From an uncultured Clostridia bacterium (GTDB taxonomy: Bacteria; Bacillota; Clostridia; Christensenellales; CAG-917), in NCBI GenBank assembly GCA_947625225.1, contig CANQNQ010000009.1, positions 1 through 49,772 on the forward strand: 49,772 bases of DNA, given 5' to 3'. The translations under genes and the position numbers were made by a program. The notes below the pieces were generated by a model. The model was not told the DNA's origin. It did no database searches and saw only the letters and a program-made list of their open reading frames with translations. Every line of letters starts with the position of its first letter. The stretch's first letter is position 1. Positions 15,441 through 24,238 of this stretch are shown one piece after another.

Positions 15441-16757
15441 TTGATTTACAGTGAAGCAATTTCATACATCAAAAATATCGAGCGCGCGGGCGTGGATCTC
15501 GGCATAGAGCGCATGCGCGCGCTGCTGGACTTGCTTGGCGCTCCCGACAGGCGGCTGAAGGTAGTCCACGTGGCGGGCACCAACGGCAAGGGCAGCGTCA
15601 CGGCGTATCTTACGTCAATACTCAGGGAGGCGGGGTACACCGTGGGCACCTACAACTCACCCTCCGTGTTTTGCTACAACGAGAGGTGGCTTATCGACGG
15701 CGCGCCTCTTGGCGACGAGCAAGTGGCAAAGTATATGAGCGAGGTAAGAGAGGTCATCGAGCGCGAAAATTTGAGGGCGCCCTTTTCTCCCACCGCGTTC
15801 GAGATAGAAACTGCCGTCGCGCTCCTCGCTTTTTTGGACAACTCATGCGACATATGCGTGCTTGAAGTGGGACTGGGCGGTCGCTGGGACGCCACCAACG
15901 CCATTGGCAGCAAGCTGTTGAGTGTGATCACTCCCATAGGTCTTGACCATTGCGCCATACTTGGCAATACGCTTGGCGAGATAGCCGCGGAGAAGGCGGC
16001 GATAATCGACGGAGAGGCGGTCACCTGCGCGCAGTGCGATCAAGTCATGCGACAGCTGAGGCACCCCTACGCCATTGTCAACGGCAAAAAAGTGCCAAAG
16101 AAGTGCAGGCTGACCGTGTGCGACGCGCCAAAGCTGATTTGCGACTCCCTTGACGGGCAGAGCTTTTCATATCGTGGCGAGGATTACGACATAAAGATGC
16201 TTGGCGAGCACCAGCTTGTCAACGCGTCGATAGCCATTTGCGCCGCCGAGACGCTGGACAGGTTGGGCTTCAAAGTGGATAAAAGCGCGATAAAACGCGG
16301 ACTTGCAAAGGCCGTGTGGCACGGCAGGTTCGAGGTGCTCGATGCGCAAAACAATATGTATGATATATCGATCCCGCAAGATAAAACGCTTGTTTTGGAC
16401 GGAGCGCACAATCCGCACGGTGCGGAAGTGCTGAAGGCCGCCATGCAAAAATACTTCGGAGGCAAGCGCGTCTGTCTTGTGATGGGCGTGCTTGGAGACA
16501 AGGACGTGGACGGCATAGTGCGCATATTGGCGCCGCTTGCGACTTGCGCAAAAGCGGTCACTCCGCCCTCGCCGCGCGCGCTGTGTGCGGATAAACTGTG
16601 CCAAAAGATATCAAAATATGTGCCCTGTACGTTTGACGGGGCATTACATAATGACATAAAAAAAGTCGTGGAGGAGGCGCTTGGCGAGGACTGCGACGTC
16701 GTGTTGCTGGCGGGTTCGCTGACGCTGTTCGAGGCTTTGGGAGGAAATCATGGTTGA
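15441..16757 (+). CDS. folC: Folylpolyglutamate/dihydrofolate synthase
   Basis: 438 residues. [15 protein letters not shown] near the N-terminus is the Mur-ligase/FolC P-loop, and [12 protein letters not shown] and LDGAHNPHG are FolC signatures. It adds glutamate to folates and, in bifunctional forms, makes dihydrofolate from dihydropteroate. The proposed start is TTG at 15441, because GAGGGAGGTG lies 7 bases upstream and the family begins around IYSEAISYI; a longer ATG start at 15381 would lie inside the riboswitch. First gene of folC-folE-folP-folBK. Its end overlaps folE by 8 bp. Confidence 0.93.
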   Translation: MIYSEAISYIKNIERAGVDLGIERMRALLDLLGAPDRRLKVVHVAGTNGKGSVTAYLTSILREAGYTVGTYNSPSVFCYNERWLIDGAPLGDEQVAKYMSEVREVIERENLRAPFSPTAFEIETAVALLAFLDNSCDICVLEVGLGGRWDATNAIGSKLLSVITPIGLDHCAILGNTLGEIAAEKAAIIDGEAVTCAQCDQVMRQLRHPYAIVNGKKVPKKCRLTVCDAPKLICDSLDGQSFSYRGEDYDIKMLGEHQLVNASIAICAAETLDRLGFKVDKSAIKRGLAKAVWHGRFEVLDAQNNMYDISIPQDKTLVLDGAHNPHGAEVLKAAMQKYFGGKRVCLVMGVLGDKDVDGIVRILAPLATCAKAVTPPSPRALCADKLCQKISKYVPCTFDGALHNDIKKVVEEALGEDCDVVLLAGSLTLFEALGGNHG

Positions 16758-17289
16758 CAAACAAAAGGTTGAGCAGGCTGTAAAGTTGCTGCTTGAAGCG
16801 ATAGGCGAGGACCCGTCGCGCGAGGGTTTGAAGGACACCCCCAACAGGGTGGCGCGCATGTATGAGGAGTTGACTTGCGGCTACGGCGAAGATACGGCGG
16901 AGCAGCTTGGCAAGGTGTTCGACGAAGGCGGCAGCGAGCTTGTCATCGAAAGAGGCATTGCCTTTTCCTCCACTTGCGAGCATCATCTGATGCCGTTTTT
17001 CGGCAAGGTGCACATCGCTTACATCCCCGACGGCAAGGTGGTGGGGTTAAGCAAATTGGCGAGAGTGGTGGACATATTCGCGCGCAGATTGCAGCTGCAG
17101 GAGAGGATGAACGCGCAGATCGCCGACGCGATTTTCGAACAATTGGCTCCAAAGGGCGTGATGGTGGTGGTCGAGGGCGAGCACACCTGCATGACCGCGC
17201 GCGGCGTGCGCAAGGTGGGCAGCAAGACGCTAACTTACGCCGTCAGGGGCGATTTTCCCGAAAGTATGAAGGGCATACTGCTTGGTTGA
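16750..17289 (+). CDS. folE: GTP cyclohydrolase I
   Basis: 179 residues, type IA. It has [19 protein letters not shown], then the zinc and active-site region [18 protein letters not shown] (Cys and His ligands), [15 protein letters not shown], and the third zinc ligand Cys in [11 protein letters not shown]. It turns GTP into dihydroneopterin triphosphate, the entry step of folate synthesis. GGAGG within the folC end provides its ribosome site, so translation is coupled. Confidence 0.96.
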   Translation: MVDKQKVEQAVKLLLEAIGEDPSREGLKDTPNRVARMYEELTCGYGEDTAEQLGKVFDEGGSELVIERGIAFSSTCEHHLMPFFGKVHIAYIPDGKVVGLSKLARVVDIFARRLQLQERMNAQIADAIFEQLAPKGVMVVVEGEHTCMTARGVRKVGSKTLTYAVRGDFPESMKGILLG

Positions 17290-18088
17290 TATGCAGGGAC
17301 ACAGATACGATTTCAGGATAGGCGAGCGCGTCTTTACGGGCGGCACGCACGTGATGGCAATCATCAACCTCACTCCGGACAGCTTTTACGCGCCAAGCAG
17401 GGCGAGTGGCGATGAGGATATCGTCGCGCGCGCAAGGCGCTGTCTGCTTGACGGGGCGGATGTGCTGGACATCGGCGGACAATCCACAAGGCCCGGCGCC
17501 GCGAGGGTGGGCGTTTTGGAGGAGCTTGCGCGCACTCTTCCCGCCGTGCGCGCCATAAAGAGCGCCATTCCGGACTGCCTGTTGTCTGTGGACACGTTCT
17601 ATCCCGAAGTGGCGGAGGCGTGCCTCGCGGAGGGCACGGATATGATAAACGACGTCAGCGGCGTTTCGGACGAGATGGCGCGGGTCGTCGCCACAGGCAA
17701 AGCGGCGGTATGCGCCATGCACGACAGGCGCAACTCCAAAGTGGACGACCTCATGCTTGACAAACAGCTTGGGCTGACCGCCGCGGTGGACAAGCTGCTT
17801 GCCGCGGGCGTGGAGCCGACGCGCATCATGCTGGACGGCGGCATAGGCTTCAACAAGGGGCGCGATGAGGACATGTATCTGTTGAATAACTACTCCCGCC
17901 TCATCAACTTGTTTGAGGACTATCCTTTTTTGCTGGGGGCTTCGCGCAAGTCCGTGTTTGGCGGCGAGCCGTCTCAAAGGTTGTCCGCAACGCTTGACAG
18001 CACTGCGCAAGCGGTGCGCGACGGAGCGCTGTTTGTGAGGGTGCACGACGTCAAGGAGAATGTCGCGGTGATAGCATCACTTGGCTGA
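17282..18088 (+). CDS. folP: Dihydropteroate synthase
   Basis: 268 residues. TIM-barrel DHPS motifs occur in order: [14 protein letters not shown] (usually NVTPDSF-DGG), [30 protein letters not shown] and [11 protein letters not shown]. It joins hydroxymethyl-dihydropterin diphosphate to p-aminobenzoate and is the sulfonamide target. The start is uncertain: TTG at 17282 has AAGGG 8 bases upstream and overlaps folE by 8 bp, while ATG at 17291 is badly spaced. I favour TTG; the difference is three residues. Confidence 0.93.
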   Translation: MVDMQGHRYDFRIGERVFTGGTHVMAIINLTPDSFYAPSRASGDEDIVARARRCLLDGADVLDIGGQSTRPGAARVGVLEELARTLPAVRAIKSAIPDCLLSVDTFYPEVAEACLAEGTDMINDVSGVSDEMARVVATGKAAVCAMHDRRNSKVDDLMLDKQLGLTAAVDKLLAAGVEPTRIMLDGGIGFNKGRDEDMYLLNNYSRLINLFEDYPFLLGASRKSVFGGEPSQRLSATLDSTAQAVRDGALFVRVHDVKENVAVIASLG

Positions 18089-18143
18089 ACAGGCGGTTTA
18101 TCTGATAAAATAATCATATAAACATACTTTTTGGTGGAATAAT

Positions 18144-18965
18144 ATGGGCAAAATTATAATTGAGGGACTTGAAGTCACGGCATGTCACGGCGTCAATGCG
18201 GAGGAAAAAGTGCAGCCGCAGCGCTTTGTCTTTTGCGTGGAAGCGGAAGCGGAAATATGGCGCGCGGCGAGGACGGACAGCGTGGACGATACCGTAAGCT
18301 ACTCCACGATGAAAAAGAAGATCGTCGCCTTTGCCACCCAAAACAGCTTCGACCTCATAGAGACGCTTGCGGACAGGACGGCGCTGATGTTGCTGGACGA
18401 GTTCGACTCCCTTTCGGGCGTAACGGTCACTGTCAAAAAGCCCGACGCGCCCATGAGCGGCAAATTTGACTATGTTGCGGTGACGGCGCGCAGGCAGTGG
18501 ACAAGGGTATATCTCGCCCTCGGCTCCAATCTGGGGGACAGGGACGGATATCTGGATATGGCAATGGACAGCTTGCAAGGGGACGTCCGCTTCAGGCGCG
18601 TAAAGGAGAGCGCGCGCATCCGCACCGCACCATACGGCGGCGTGGCTAAGGGAGAGTTTGTCAACAGCGCGGTGGAGGCGGATACCTGCTGTTCGCCCTC
18701 TGAGTTGCTGGACTTCGCACATGGCGTGGAGGCAAAGGCGCACCGCGAACGCAAGGAGCATTGGGGGGATCGCACGCTGGACGTGGACGTCATTTTTTTT
18801 GGCGACGAAGTTGTTTATACGGACGAACTGAAGGTTCCGCATCCCGACATGGCAAACAGGCGCTTTGTGCTTGAGCCGCTTGCGGAGCTTGCGCCTCACT
18901 TTGTGCATCCGGCGCTTGGGCGCACCGTGAAAGAGCTGCTTGAGGAGCTTGAAGAAAGAGAATAA
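18144..18965 (+). CDS. folK: Bifunctional dihydroneopterin aldolase/HPPK (FolB-FolK fusion)
   Basis: 273 residues. The first ~115 are FolB-like (IIIEGLEVTACHGVNAEEK, DTVSYSTMKKKI, ETLADRTALMLL). The rest are FolK, beginning TRVYLALGSNLGDRDGYL, with TAPYGGVAKGEFVNSAVE and RWGDRTLDVDVIFF-type residues (read here as HWGDRTLDVDVIFF). The two domains carry out consecutive steps before FolP. It is separated from folP by 55 bp without a terminator and has a GGTGG ribosome site, so it probably belongs to the same operon. Such fusions are common in Firmicutes. Confidence 0.94.
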   Translation: MGKIIIEGLEVTACHGVNAEEKVQPQRFVFCVEAEAEIWRAARTDSVDDTVSYSTMKKKIVAFATQNSFDLIETLADRTALMLLDEFDSLSGVTVTVKKPDAPMSGKFDYVAVTARRQWTRVYLALGSNLGDRDGYLDMAMDSLQGDVRFRRVKESARIRTAPYGGVAKGEFVNSAVEADTCCSPSELLDFAHGVEAKAHRERKEHWGDRTLDVDVIFFGDEVVYTDELKVPHPDMANRRFVLEPLAELAPHFVHPALGRTVKELLEELEERE

Positions 18966-18988
18966 ATATAAAATTTCAGGAGGGCAAT

Positions 18989-19504
18989 ATGGCAAATCTT
19001 ATAGTTTACTATTCGCGTAAAGGTGAAAACTACGTCAATGGAGGGATAAAAAATCTTGCCAAGGGCAATACGGAGCGCGTTGCCGAGTTTATTCAAAATG
19101 CGGTCGGCGGAGATTTGTTTGAAGTCGATACCGTAAAACCATATGCGGAGAGCTATTATGAGTGCATAGAGCAAGCAAAGACGGAACTTCGCGCAAATGC
19201 CCGTCCCGAGATAAAAGGTTACGTCGAGGATATTTCAAACTATGATAGGATATTTGTTGGCTATCCCAATTGGTGGGGACAGATGCCCATGTGTATGTGC
19301 ACGTTCCTTGAGCATTATGACCTTTCGGGCAAGAAGATAATTCCTTTCTGCACCAACGAAGGAAGCGGAATGGGTTCAAGCGAAAGGCAGTTGAAGAGCG
19401 TATGCAAAGGCGCGACGGTTGTAAGCGGACTTTCCATACACGGCGCCGAAGCGGCGCGATCTGAAGCCAAAGTGGCGGATTGGGCAAGGAAAAACGTCAA
19501 ATGA
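18989..19504 (+). CDS. Flavodoxin
   Basis: 171 residues with the flavodoxin-like fold. The N-terminal FMN phosphate loop is NLIVYYSRKGENY followed by GNTERVAEFI, with GYPNWWGQMP as the second loop and CTNEGSGMG later. It resembles the Flavodoxin_4 / NAD(P)H-dependent group that begins with a short conserved YSR-GN segment, and should carry electrons or reduce quinones via FMN. AGGAGGG is its ribosome site. It lies 23 bp after folBK, probably by read-through of the folate operon, though a folate link is not evident. Confidence 0.85.
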   Translation: MANLIVYYSRKGENYVNGGIKNLAKGNTERVAEFIQNAVGGDLFEVDTVKPYAESYYECIEQAKTELRANARPEIKGYVEDISNYDRIFVGYPNWWGQMPMCMCTFLEHYDLSGKKIIPFCTNEGSGMGSSERQLKSVCKGATVVSGLSIHGAEAARSEAKVADWARKNVK

Positions 19505-19529
19505 GGTAGAAAATTACGTATTTGGCAAC

Positions 19530-19561
19530 AAAAAACAGCGGGGCGAGCCTCGCTGTTTTTT
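19530..19561. terminator. Bidirectional terminator, flavodoxin / antiporter
   Basis: AAAAACAGCG pairs with CGCTGTTTTT, T/A-flanked on both sides, between convergent genes. Confidence 0.85.
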
Positions 19562-19571
19562 ATGCATATTG

Positions 19572-20720
19572 TCAAACTATCGCAAATATGGATATGGTCC
19601 CCAGCGTGTTGAGCACAAGCAGGGTGATGTAGGTTATGTAGCCCGCCAGCAACACCGCTCCCTGCCAGCGGCGGAAACGTCCTTCTATCAGCGCGGGGAT
19701 TATAGCAATGCCCGCCACCGCAAGGCAGAAGGGGAAGTCCAGCACTGCGTTTTGCGGGGAGATGGGCAACGCGCCGCCGAATTTTGCCTGAGATATGAAC
19801 GCGCATATGGGCAGTATAAGCGTAATGTCAATCACGTTTGCGCCTATTATGTTGCCGACAGACAGATCGGACTTCTTCTTTGCGATCGCGGTTATGGTGG
19901 TGACAAGCTCCGGCAGGGAGGTGCCCACCGCAAGTATTGTGACGCCCACCAGATCCTCGCTCATGCCGCACAGCTCTGCAAACATGGCGCCGTTGTCGCA
20001 CATCAGTTGCGCGCCCAGCACTATGCCGCCCGCGCCGAGAATGAACAGAGCTATGTTTTTGGCGATGTCTTTGCGCTCTATCACCATGCCGCTTTTTTTA
20101 AGCGTGATAAGGCGACTGTTTTTGGCGTCGACGTAGTAGCGCAGTATGCCGTTTCCAAGCTTCGCTTCAGTTTTTTCCGCCTTGGCGGAGGGCTCATCGA
20201 CGGGGTTTTCTATGCCAAGTTCGTCGGGATGCTTCTTTGCGCTTATAAGGTTTTCCACCATAAACGCCACAAATATCGCCAGTACAATTATTGCTTCCCA
20301 CCAATTGAGGGTGCCGTCCGCAGTCGCGCTGACCGCCCACAGCGTGGAGATCGCCACCAACAGCAAGACCATCTTTGCCGCGTAGTCCTTGCGCTTGAAT
20401 TTGGCGGGGATAAACAGCAGCGATATCGCCATTATCAGCGCAATGTTGCAGTTGACCGAGCCCACCGCGTTGCCTATAGCCATACCGGTATCGCCCGCCG
20501 CGGCGGCAAGGCTGGAAACAATTATCTCGGGCAGGGTGGTCGCCACGCTGACTATGGTGGCGCCAATTATAAACGTCGGGACGCCGCTGACCTCGGCTAT
20601 CCAGCTTGCGGCGTCGACAAACCAGTCGCCGCCCTTGACGACAAGCAGTATGCCCACCGCCAGCAAAACCAGACATCCGGCTATGCTGCCTGCCTCCATT
20701 ATGGATAATGTGATCGCCAT
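19572..20720 (-). CDS. CaCA-family Ca2+/cation antiporter (YrbG-like)
   Basis: A 382-residue membrane protein with the two inverted alpha repeats of the sodium/calcium exchanger family: GATIVSVATTLPEIIVSSL with GNAVGSVNCNI in the first half, and GVTILAVGTSLPELVTTI with GNIIGANVIDI in the second. The acidic Glu in each LPE motif is the expected cation ligand. About ten membrane segments flank a cytoplasmic loop of roughly 75 residues (~155-225) that is longer than in YrbG and rich in Lys/Glu. It exchanges Ca2+ or another cation for Na+/H+ across the membrane. AAAGAGAGAG precedes the ATG. Confidence 0.87.
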   Translation of the reverse strand: MAITLSIMEAGSIAGCLVLLAVGILLVVKGGDWFVDAASWIAEVSGVPTFIIGATIVSVATTLPEIIVSSLAAAAGDTGMAIGNAVGSVNCNIALIMAISLLFIPAKFKRKDYAAKMVLLLVAISTLWAVSATADGTLNWWEAIIVLAIFVAFMVENLISAKKHPDELGIENPVDEPSAKAEKTEAKLGNGILRYYVDAKNSRLITLKKSGMVIERKDIAKNIALFILGAGGIVLGAQLMCDNGAMFAELCGMSEDLVGVTILAVGTSLPELVTTITAIAKKKSDLSVGNIIGANVIDITLILPICAFISQAKFGGALPISPQNAVLDFPFCLAVAGIAIIPALIEGRFRRWQGAVLLAGYITYITLLVLNTLGTISIFAIV

Positions 20721-20758
20721 AAACTCTCTCTTTAGCTTTATTTATAAAGCTACAATCA

Positions 20759-20787
20759 ACATTAACATACAATTTGTGCAATGTCAA
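20759..20787 (-). promoter_or_regulatory. Promoter of the antiporter gene
   Basis: On the minus strand TTGACA (20787-20782), 17 bp, TAATGT (20764-20759). Confidence 0.6.
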
Positions 20788-20823
20788 CAAATAGTTTTGC
20801 CTATAAGTTTTTTAATGCGGCAC

Positions 20824-20852
20824 AAAAAAAAGCGCAGAGCATTGTCTACGCC
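20824..20852 (-). terminator. Terminator of mscL
   Basis: GCG and AGA arms pair with TCT and CGC around one mismatch, followed on the minus strand by eight T. Confidence 0.6.
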
Positions 20853-20871
20853 TTTTGGTATGTACTTGGAT

Positions 20872-21405
20872 TTATTCTGCGTCCGCTTTTTCTTCGGCGG
20901 CTTCCTCGGCCTTTGCGCCATCGGCGTTTGCCTGAGCTTTCAAGAGGTCGCGTATCTCGCGCAGCAACTCTTCGGTGGGGTTGACTTCTGCGGCGGGTGC
21001 CTCTAAGGGAGCTTCCTCTGCAACTTCCTTTTCGCCTGCAACAGCTTCCTTAAGCTTTTCGGCGCTTGCTTTTGCAGTGTTTATGACCTTTATGATGATA
21101 AACAGCACAAGTGCAGTAAGCAGGAAGGTGATTATCGCGCTTATTACCGCGCCCCAATTGATGGCTATTGCCTCTTGCACAACTGCGCCGTTTTCTACCA
21201 CTGCGGGTTTAAGCACGGTGATAAGGCTGTCGGTCTTTCCGATGGGGATCCAATTGATCAGCGGCTGGAGAATGTTGCCAACCACAGCGGTGATGATCGC
21301 GGTGAATGCGGAGCCGATTATCATGCCGACGGCAAGATCAAGGACGCTGCCTCTGTTGATAAAATCTTTGAATTCTTTGAGAAGTTTGAATTTGGGTTTC
21401 TTCAT
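20872..21405 (-). CDS. mscL: Large-conductance mechanosensitive channel MscL
   Basis: 177 residues. The N-terminal amphipathic helix and TM1 read LLKEFKDFINRGSVLDLAVGMIIGSAFTAI (in two pieces, residues 8-37), and TM2 is AVISAIITFLLTALVLFIIIKVINT. A long Glu/Ala-rich cytoplasmic tail (~45 residues more than E. coli MscL) contains PTEELLREIRDLL, the usual C-terminal bundle helix, then a repetitive AEEAAEEKADAE end. It is a homopentameric emergency valve in osmotic downshock. TAGGAGAGG is the ribosome site. Confidence 0.95.
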   Translation of the reverse strand: MKKPKFKLLKEFKDFINRGSVLDLAVGMIIGSAFTAIITAVVGNILQPLINWIPIGKTDSLITVLKPAVVENGAVVQEAIAINWGAVISAIITFLLTALVLFIIIKVINTAKASAEKLKEAVAGEKEVAEEAPLEAPAAEVNPTEELLREIRDLLKAQANADGAKAEEAAEEKADAE

Positions 21406-21434
21406 TTTTATCCTCTCCTATTTTTGTTACATAC

Positions 21435-21463
21435 ATTTTATACAATATAAGTTGCGGTGTCAA
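21435..21463 (-). promoter_or_regulatory. Promoter of mscL
   Basis: On the minus strand TTGACA (21463-21458), 17 bp, TAAAAT (21440-21435). Just beyond is a perfect 14-bp palindrome, GCGCAAATTTGCGC, at 21471-21484, of unknown meaning. Confidence 0.65.
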
Positions 21464-21633
21464 GCAAAGCGCGCAAATTTGCGCATATATGCAAATGAGA
21501 ACGATTATAAAGATGTCATAGATCGCAAAAAACCGCATACAGGTGCGTATTTTGGCATATGGGAGGGGTTTTTGCGCAAGTATTTCAAGGGGCGGGGAAG
21601 GGCGTAATACTTTTGACAAATTCGTTCAATTTG

Positions 21634-21662
21634 TTGACACGGCGCGACGGGGGTGCTAATAT
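21634..21662 (+). promoter_or_regulatory. Promoter of the thiT transcript
   Basis: A perfect TTGACA at 21634-21639 and TAATAT at 21657-21662, spacer 17 bp; the aptamer begins right after. Confidence 0.75.
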
Positions 21663-21667
21663 AGTGT

Positions 21668-21740
21668 GCGCTAGGGGTGCCGTAAGGCTGAGATGATACC
21701 CTTCAACTTGTGAGATAATCCTCGCGTAAGGAAGCAAACG
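21668..21740 (+). promoter_or_regulatory. TPP (thiamine pyrophosphate) riboswitch
   Basis: The THI-element landmarks occur in order: CTAGGGGTGCC, GGCTGAGATGATACCC, a TTGTGAGATAATCC segment and CGCGTAAGGAAGC. It sits directly upstream of a thiamine transporter gene, as is usual. TPP binding should lower thiT expression. Confidence 0.93.
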
Positions 21741-21793
21741 ATATGTCTTTTGGCGTGTGCCAAGGGCGAATTGCAATATTATCCCACCTTTTG

Positions 21794-21821
21794 ACCTCCT
21801 AAGCAACAAGGAGGTTTTTTT
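21794..21821 (+). terminator. Terminator-type hairpin that also buries the thiT ribosome site
   Basis: ACCTCCT (21794-21800) pairs with AGGAGGT (21809-21815), followed by seven T up to the ATG at 21822. The 3' arm is the Shine-Dalgarno sequence itself. Confidence 0.8.
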
Positions 21822-23135
21822 ATGACCATCAAGGACATCTTGGAGAAATTTGTAGGCTCACTGATTGACGAAAACGCGTTCGACGCGCTCAGCGACGAGC
21901 TTGAAGGCGTGCTTAAGAGCGTCTACAACATGGCGTCCATTGCGGTGCTGGTGCTGGCAATCGTCACGGCGGTGACCGTAGTAGCGGTGGGCGCGGTGGT
22001 GTACTTCAAAAAGCGCGACAAGTTTGACGCCTTCAAAAAGTACGCCATAGGCATTTGCGCGGGGCTTGCGCTGACGGCGGTCGTCATCATGACGGCGCTG
22101 AAGGCGGGGCGCGTCAAGTTTGAGGACGGCGGCATGGACAACATGCTGTTCTGGCCCATAATGGCGCTCTTGCTGGTGGTCATCGTGGGCGCGATAGCAA
22201 TGCTTATTTGCAACCTGTTTAGCAAAAAAGCGGTAAAAGTGGCGGGCTTGTGCACCGCGGCGGGCGCGCTTGGCGCGTTTATAGCCACCATGGTGGTCAT
22301 GGCAAAATACTACGGCGGCATAGCGGAATACTATCCGCACTCAAACCTCGTGGGCATGATAGTGTCGGCGGTGGTGTTTATGGCGCTGACCGTGGGCATA
22401 TTCCTGCTGGGCAAAAAGGCGGACCTCAGCGACACGCGCGCGCTGGTGTACGGCGCGATAGCCATCGCGCTGAGTTTCGCGCTGAGCTACGCAAAGTTCT
22501 TCTCCATGCCGCAGGGCGGCTCGGTTACGTTTGCAAGCCTGCTGCCGCTGATGATATATTGCTGCATGTTCGGCACTCGCCGCGGCGTGATCATGTGCCT
22601 GATATACGGCGTGCTGCAAGCGGTGCAGGACCCGTGGATAATCCACCCCATGCAGTTTTTGCTGGACTATCCGCTGGCGTTCGGCATGATAGGCATAAGC
22701 GGCATATTTGTTGAAAGAAATGTGTTCAAATTCAAGGGCGGACAGATAGTAGGCTTTTTGCTTGGCGGCATAATAGCGGTATGCTTGCGCTACGCTTGCC
22801 ATGTGCTTTCCGGCGTGTATGCGTTTGCGGATTGGGCGGATCTGGACACCTACGGAACGGCGGCGGCATACAGCCTTGCGTACAACAGCTTTGCGTTTAT
22901 AGACATGGTCATCGCGCTGGCGGCGGGAGTCATGTTGCTTCTCTCCCGCGCGTTTACCGCTCAGATGCAGCGCTCCGCGGCGGGAGCGGGGAAAGCAAAC
23001 AGCGATGACGTTGTGCTAAACGACGAGGACGACGAGATCGACAAAATGCTTGCCCAAAAGGAGCAAAAAGAGCAAATTGACAATTCAGAAGAGCAGGACG
23101 CCGAGGCAACAGTCCCCGGGGACGGAGATTGCTGA
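21822..23135 (+). CDS. thiT: Thiamine ECF transporter S component fused to an N-terminal membrane domain
   Basis: 437 residues, more than twice the usual ThiT length (~190). Residues ~205-377 are ThiT (YuaJ family): LSYAKFFSMPQGGSVTFASL, GVLQAVQDPWIIHPMQF, LLDYPLAFGMIG and RYACHVLSGVYAFADWA hold the expected thiamine-binding Trp/His/Tyr positions. In front lie about 200 residues with roughly five hydrophobic segments (36-61, 73-93, 108-131, 139-160, 174-197) that I do not recognise, after an amphipathic start. The last ~55 residues are acidic and Gln/Lys-rich. ThiT binds thiamine and works with a shared EcfAA'T module not in this window. Regulation by TPP riboswitch supports the function. The single ATG with AGGAGG makes the long form the only good start. 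Confidence 0.88.
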   Translation: MTIKDILEKFVGSLIDENAFDALSDELEGVLKSVYNMASIAVLVLAIVTAVTVVAVGAVVYFKKRDKFDAFKKYAIGICAGLALTAVVIMTALKAGRVKFEDGGMDNMLFWPIMALLLVVIVGAIAMLICNLFSKKAVKVAGLCTAAGALGAFIATMVVMAKYYGGIAEYYPHSNLVGMIVSAVVFMALTVGIFLLGKKADLSDTRALVYGAIAIALSFALSYAKFFSMPQGGSVTFASLLPLMIYCCMFGTRRGVIMCLIYGVLQAVQDPWIIHPMQFLLDYPLAFGMIGISGIFVERNVFKFKGGQIVGFLLGGIIAVCLRYACHVLSGVYAFADWADLDTYGTAAAYSLAYNSFAFIDMVIALAAGVMLLLSRAFTAQMQRSAAGAGKANSDDVVLNDEDDEIDKMLAQKEQKEQIDNSEEQDAEATVPGDGDC

Positions 23136-23149
23136 GCAAGCTCAACATA

Positions 23150-23181
23150 AAAAAAACGGCTGTTCTCGAAGCCGTTTTTTT
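23150..23181 (+). terminator. Terminator of thiT
   Basis: AACGGCT pairs with AGCCGTT, A-tract before and seven T after. Confidence 0.85.
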
Positions 23182-23238
23182 GTACTTGCAAAAATATTCT
23201 CATATACAATTTTGCGCACCTGTATTGAGTTTTTTTAT

Positions 23239-23267
23239 AAAAAGGAGGGGCATGCCCTCCTTTTTTT
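23239..23267. terminator. Bidirectional terminator, thiT / rubrerythrin
   Basis: AAAAGGAGGG pairs with CCCTCCTTTT, flanked by T on the plus strand and by TTTTTATA on the minus strand, between convergent genes. Confidence 0.85.
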
Positions 23268-23292
23268 GCAGATGGTGCTAGAATTTGGAAAA

Positions 23293-23835
23293 TCAATAGT
23301 TTTCCTTTCTCAGCTCAAAGTAGCTTTGCGGATGGTTGCAGACGGGGCAGACCTCGGGCGCGGCGGTGCCGACGACGATGTGCCCGCAGTTGCGGCACTC
23401 CCACACCTGCACGCCGCTCTTTTCAAACACGGTCTTGGTCTCGATGTTTTTGAGCAGAGCTCTGTAGCGCTCCTCGTGCGCCTTTTCGATGGCGGCGACT
23501 CCGCGGAATTGCTTTGCCAGGTCGTGGAAGCCTTCCTCGTCCGCTTCGCGCGCCATGCGCTCGTACATATCCGTCCACTCGAAGTTTTCGCCCGTCGCGG
23601 CGGCAAGCAGGTTTTCCTCGGTGGTGCCCAGCTCGCCCAGCGCCTTGAACCACAGTTTGGCGTGCTCCTTCTCGTTGTCGGCGGTCTTGAGGAACAGCTC
23701 GGCTATCTGCTCATAGCCGTTCTTTTTTGCCACGGAGGCAAAGTAGGTATATTTGTTGCGCGCCTGCGACTCGCCGGCGAAGGCTTCGCGCAGATTTTGT
23801 TCGGTTTTGGTGCCCGCATAAATGTTTTTTGCCAT
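23293..23835 (-). CDS. rbr: Rubrerythrin
   Basis: 180 residues. An N-terminal ferritin-like four-helix domain supplies the di-iron site: Glu in [36 protein letters not shown] and [12 protein letters not shown]-terminal rubredoxin domain has the Cys pairs CRNCG and CPVCN. It reduces hydrogen peroxide in anaerobes. The start at 23835 has AAAGGAG upstream and matches the family start; a longer frame lies in the leader. It is monocistronic, consistent with an obligate anaerobe. Confidence 0.96.
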   Translation of the reverse strand: MAKNIYAGTKTEQNLREAFAGESQARNKYTYFASVAKKNGYEQIAELFLKTADNEKEHAKLWFKALGELGTTEENLLAAATGENFEWTDMYERMAREADEEGFHDLAKQFRGVAAIEKAHEERYRALLKNIETKTVFEKSGVQVWECRNCGHIVVGTAAPEVCPVCNHPQSYFELRKENY

Positions 23836-23863
23836 AAATTTATCTCCTTTATGTTTTTTTGAT

Positions 23864-23892
23864 ATTTTATACCATATACTTCGTCTTAGCAA
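23864..23892 (-). promoter_or_regulatory. Promoter of rubrerythrin
   Basis: On the minus strand TTGCTA (23892-23887), 17 bp, TAAAAT (23869-23864). Confidence 0.5.
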
Positions 23893-23959
23893 TAGCAAAT
23901 TGAAAATTTGTGCTAAAATTTTGTTAAGATACATCAAAAAATAAGGCGTAGAAAATTCT

Positions 23960-24181
23960 TTAATCGCCTTGTCCCGCCTGCGCGTCGGGAACATAGCAAA
24001 TGATGTCCTCGACCTTGCAGTCGAGTATCTTGCAAAGGTCGTCAATTTTGGCAGTGCTTATACCCTCGTTTTTGCGCAAGCGGTCTATTGTCGCGCTGCT
24101 TATACCATACTCTTTGATGAGCAGATATGTCGAGACCTTTTTTTGTTTGATTGTCCGCCAAAATGGTTCGTAGGTTATCAT
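23960..24181 (-). CDS. Small XRE-family transcriptional regulator
   Basis: 73 residues, almost entirely one Cro/C1-type helix-turn-helix: [20 protein letters not shown] then [20 protein letters not shown]. This is the common short XRE form in Clostridia. It is divergent from a lipoprotein gene. The shared promoter region contains a perfect 20-bp palindrome, the likely operator, so it probably controls both genes. The start at 24181 begins the HTH fold directly; it has no ribosome site. A minus-strand TTGTCA-17-AATAAT places the transcript start at about this ATG, so the mRNA may be leaderless. An upstream in-frame ATG at 24223 would put the palindrome inside the gene. Confidence 0.75.
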   Translation of the reverse strand: MITYEPFWRTIKQKKVSTYLLIKEYGISSATIDRLRKNEGISTAKIDDLCKILDCKVEDIICYVPDAQAGQGD

Positions 24182-24209
24182 GTTTCTATTATTGTTTATA
24201 GTCAAACTA

Positions 24210-24238
24210 TTGACAATAGTCATAATTATGACTATAAT
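24210..24238 (+). promoter_or_regulatory. Consensus promoter of the DUF6273-like lipoprotein gene
   Basis: A perfect TTGACA at 24210-24215 and perfect TATAAT at 24233-24238, 17 bp apart, 46 bp before the start codon. Confidence 0.85.
24216..24235. promoter_or_regulatory. 20-bp perfect palindrome, probable XRE operator
   Basis: ATAGTCATAATTATGACTAT fills the promoter spacer and runs three bases into the -10 box. Two more half-sites, ATAGTC at about 24199 and GACAATAGTC-type overlaps, lie to the left. Confidence 0.7.

Noticed and set aside
18081..18111. Possible internal promoter TTGGCT...TAAAAT before folBK
   Set aside because: Poor boxes with a 19-bp spacer; the absence of a terminator after folP makes a single operon more likely.
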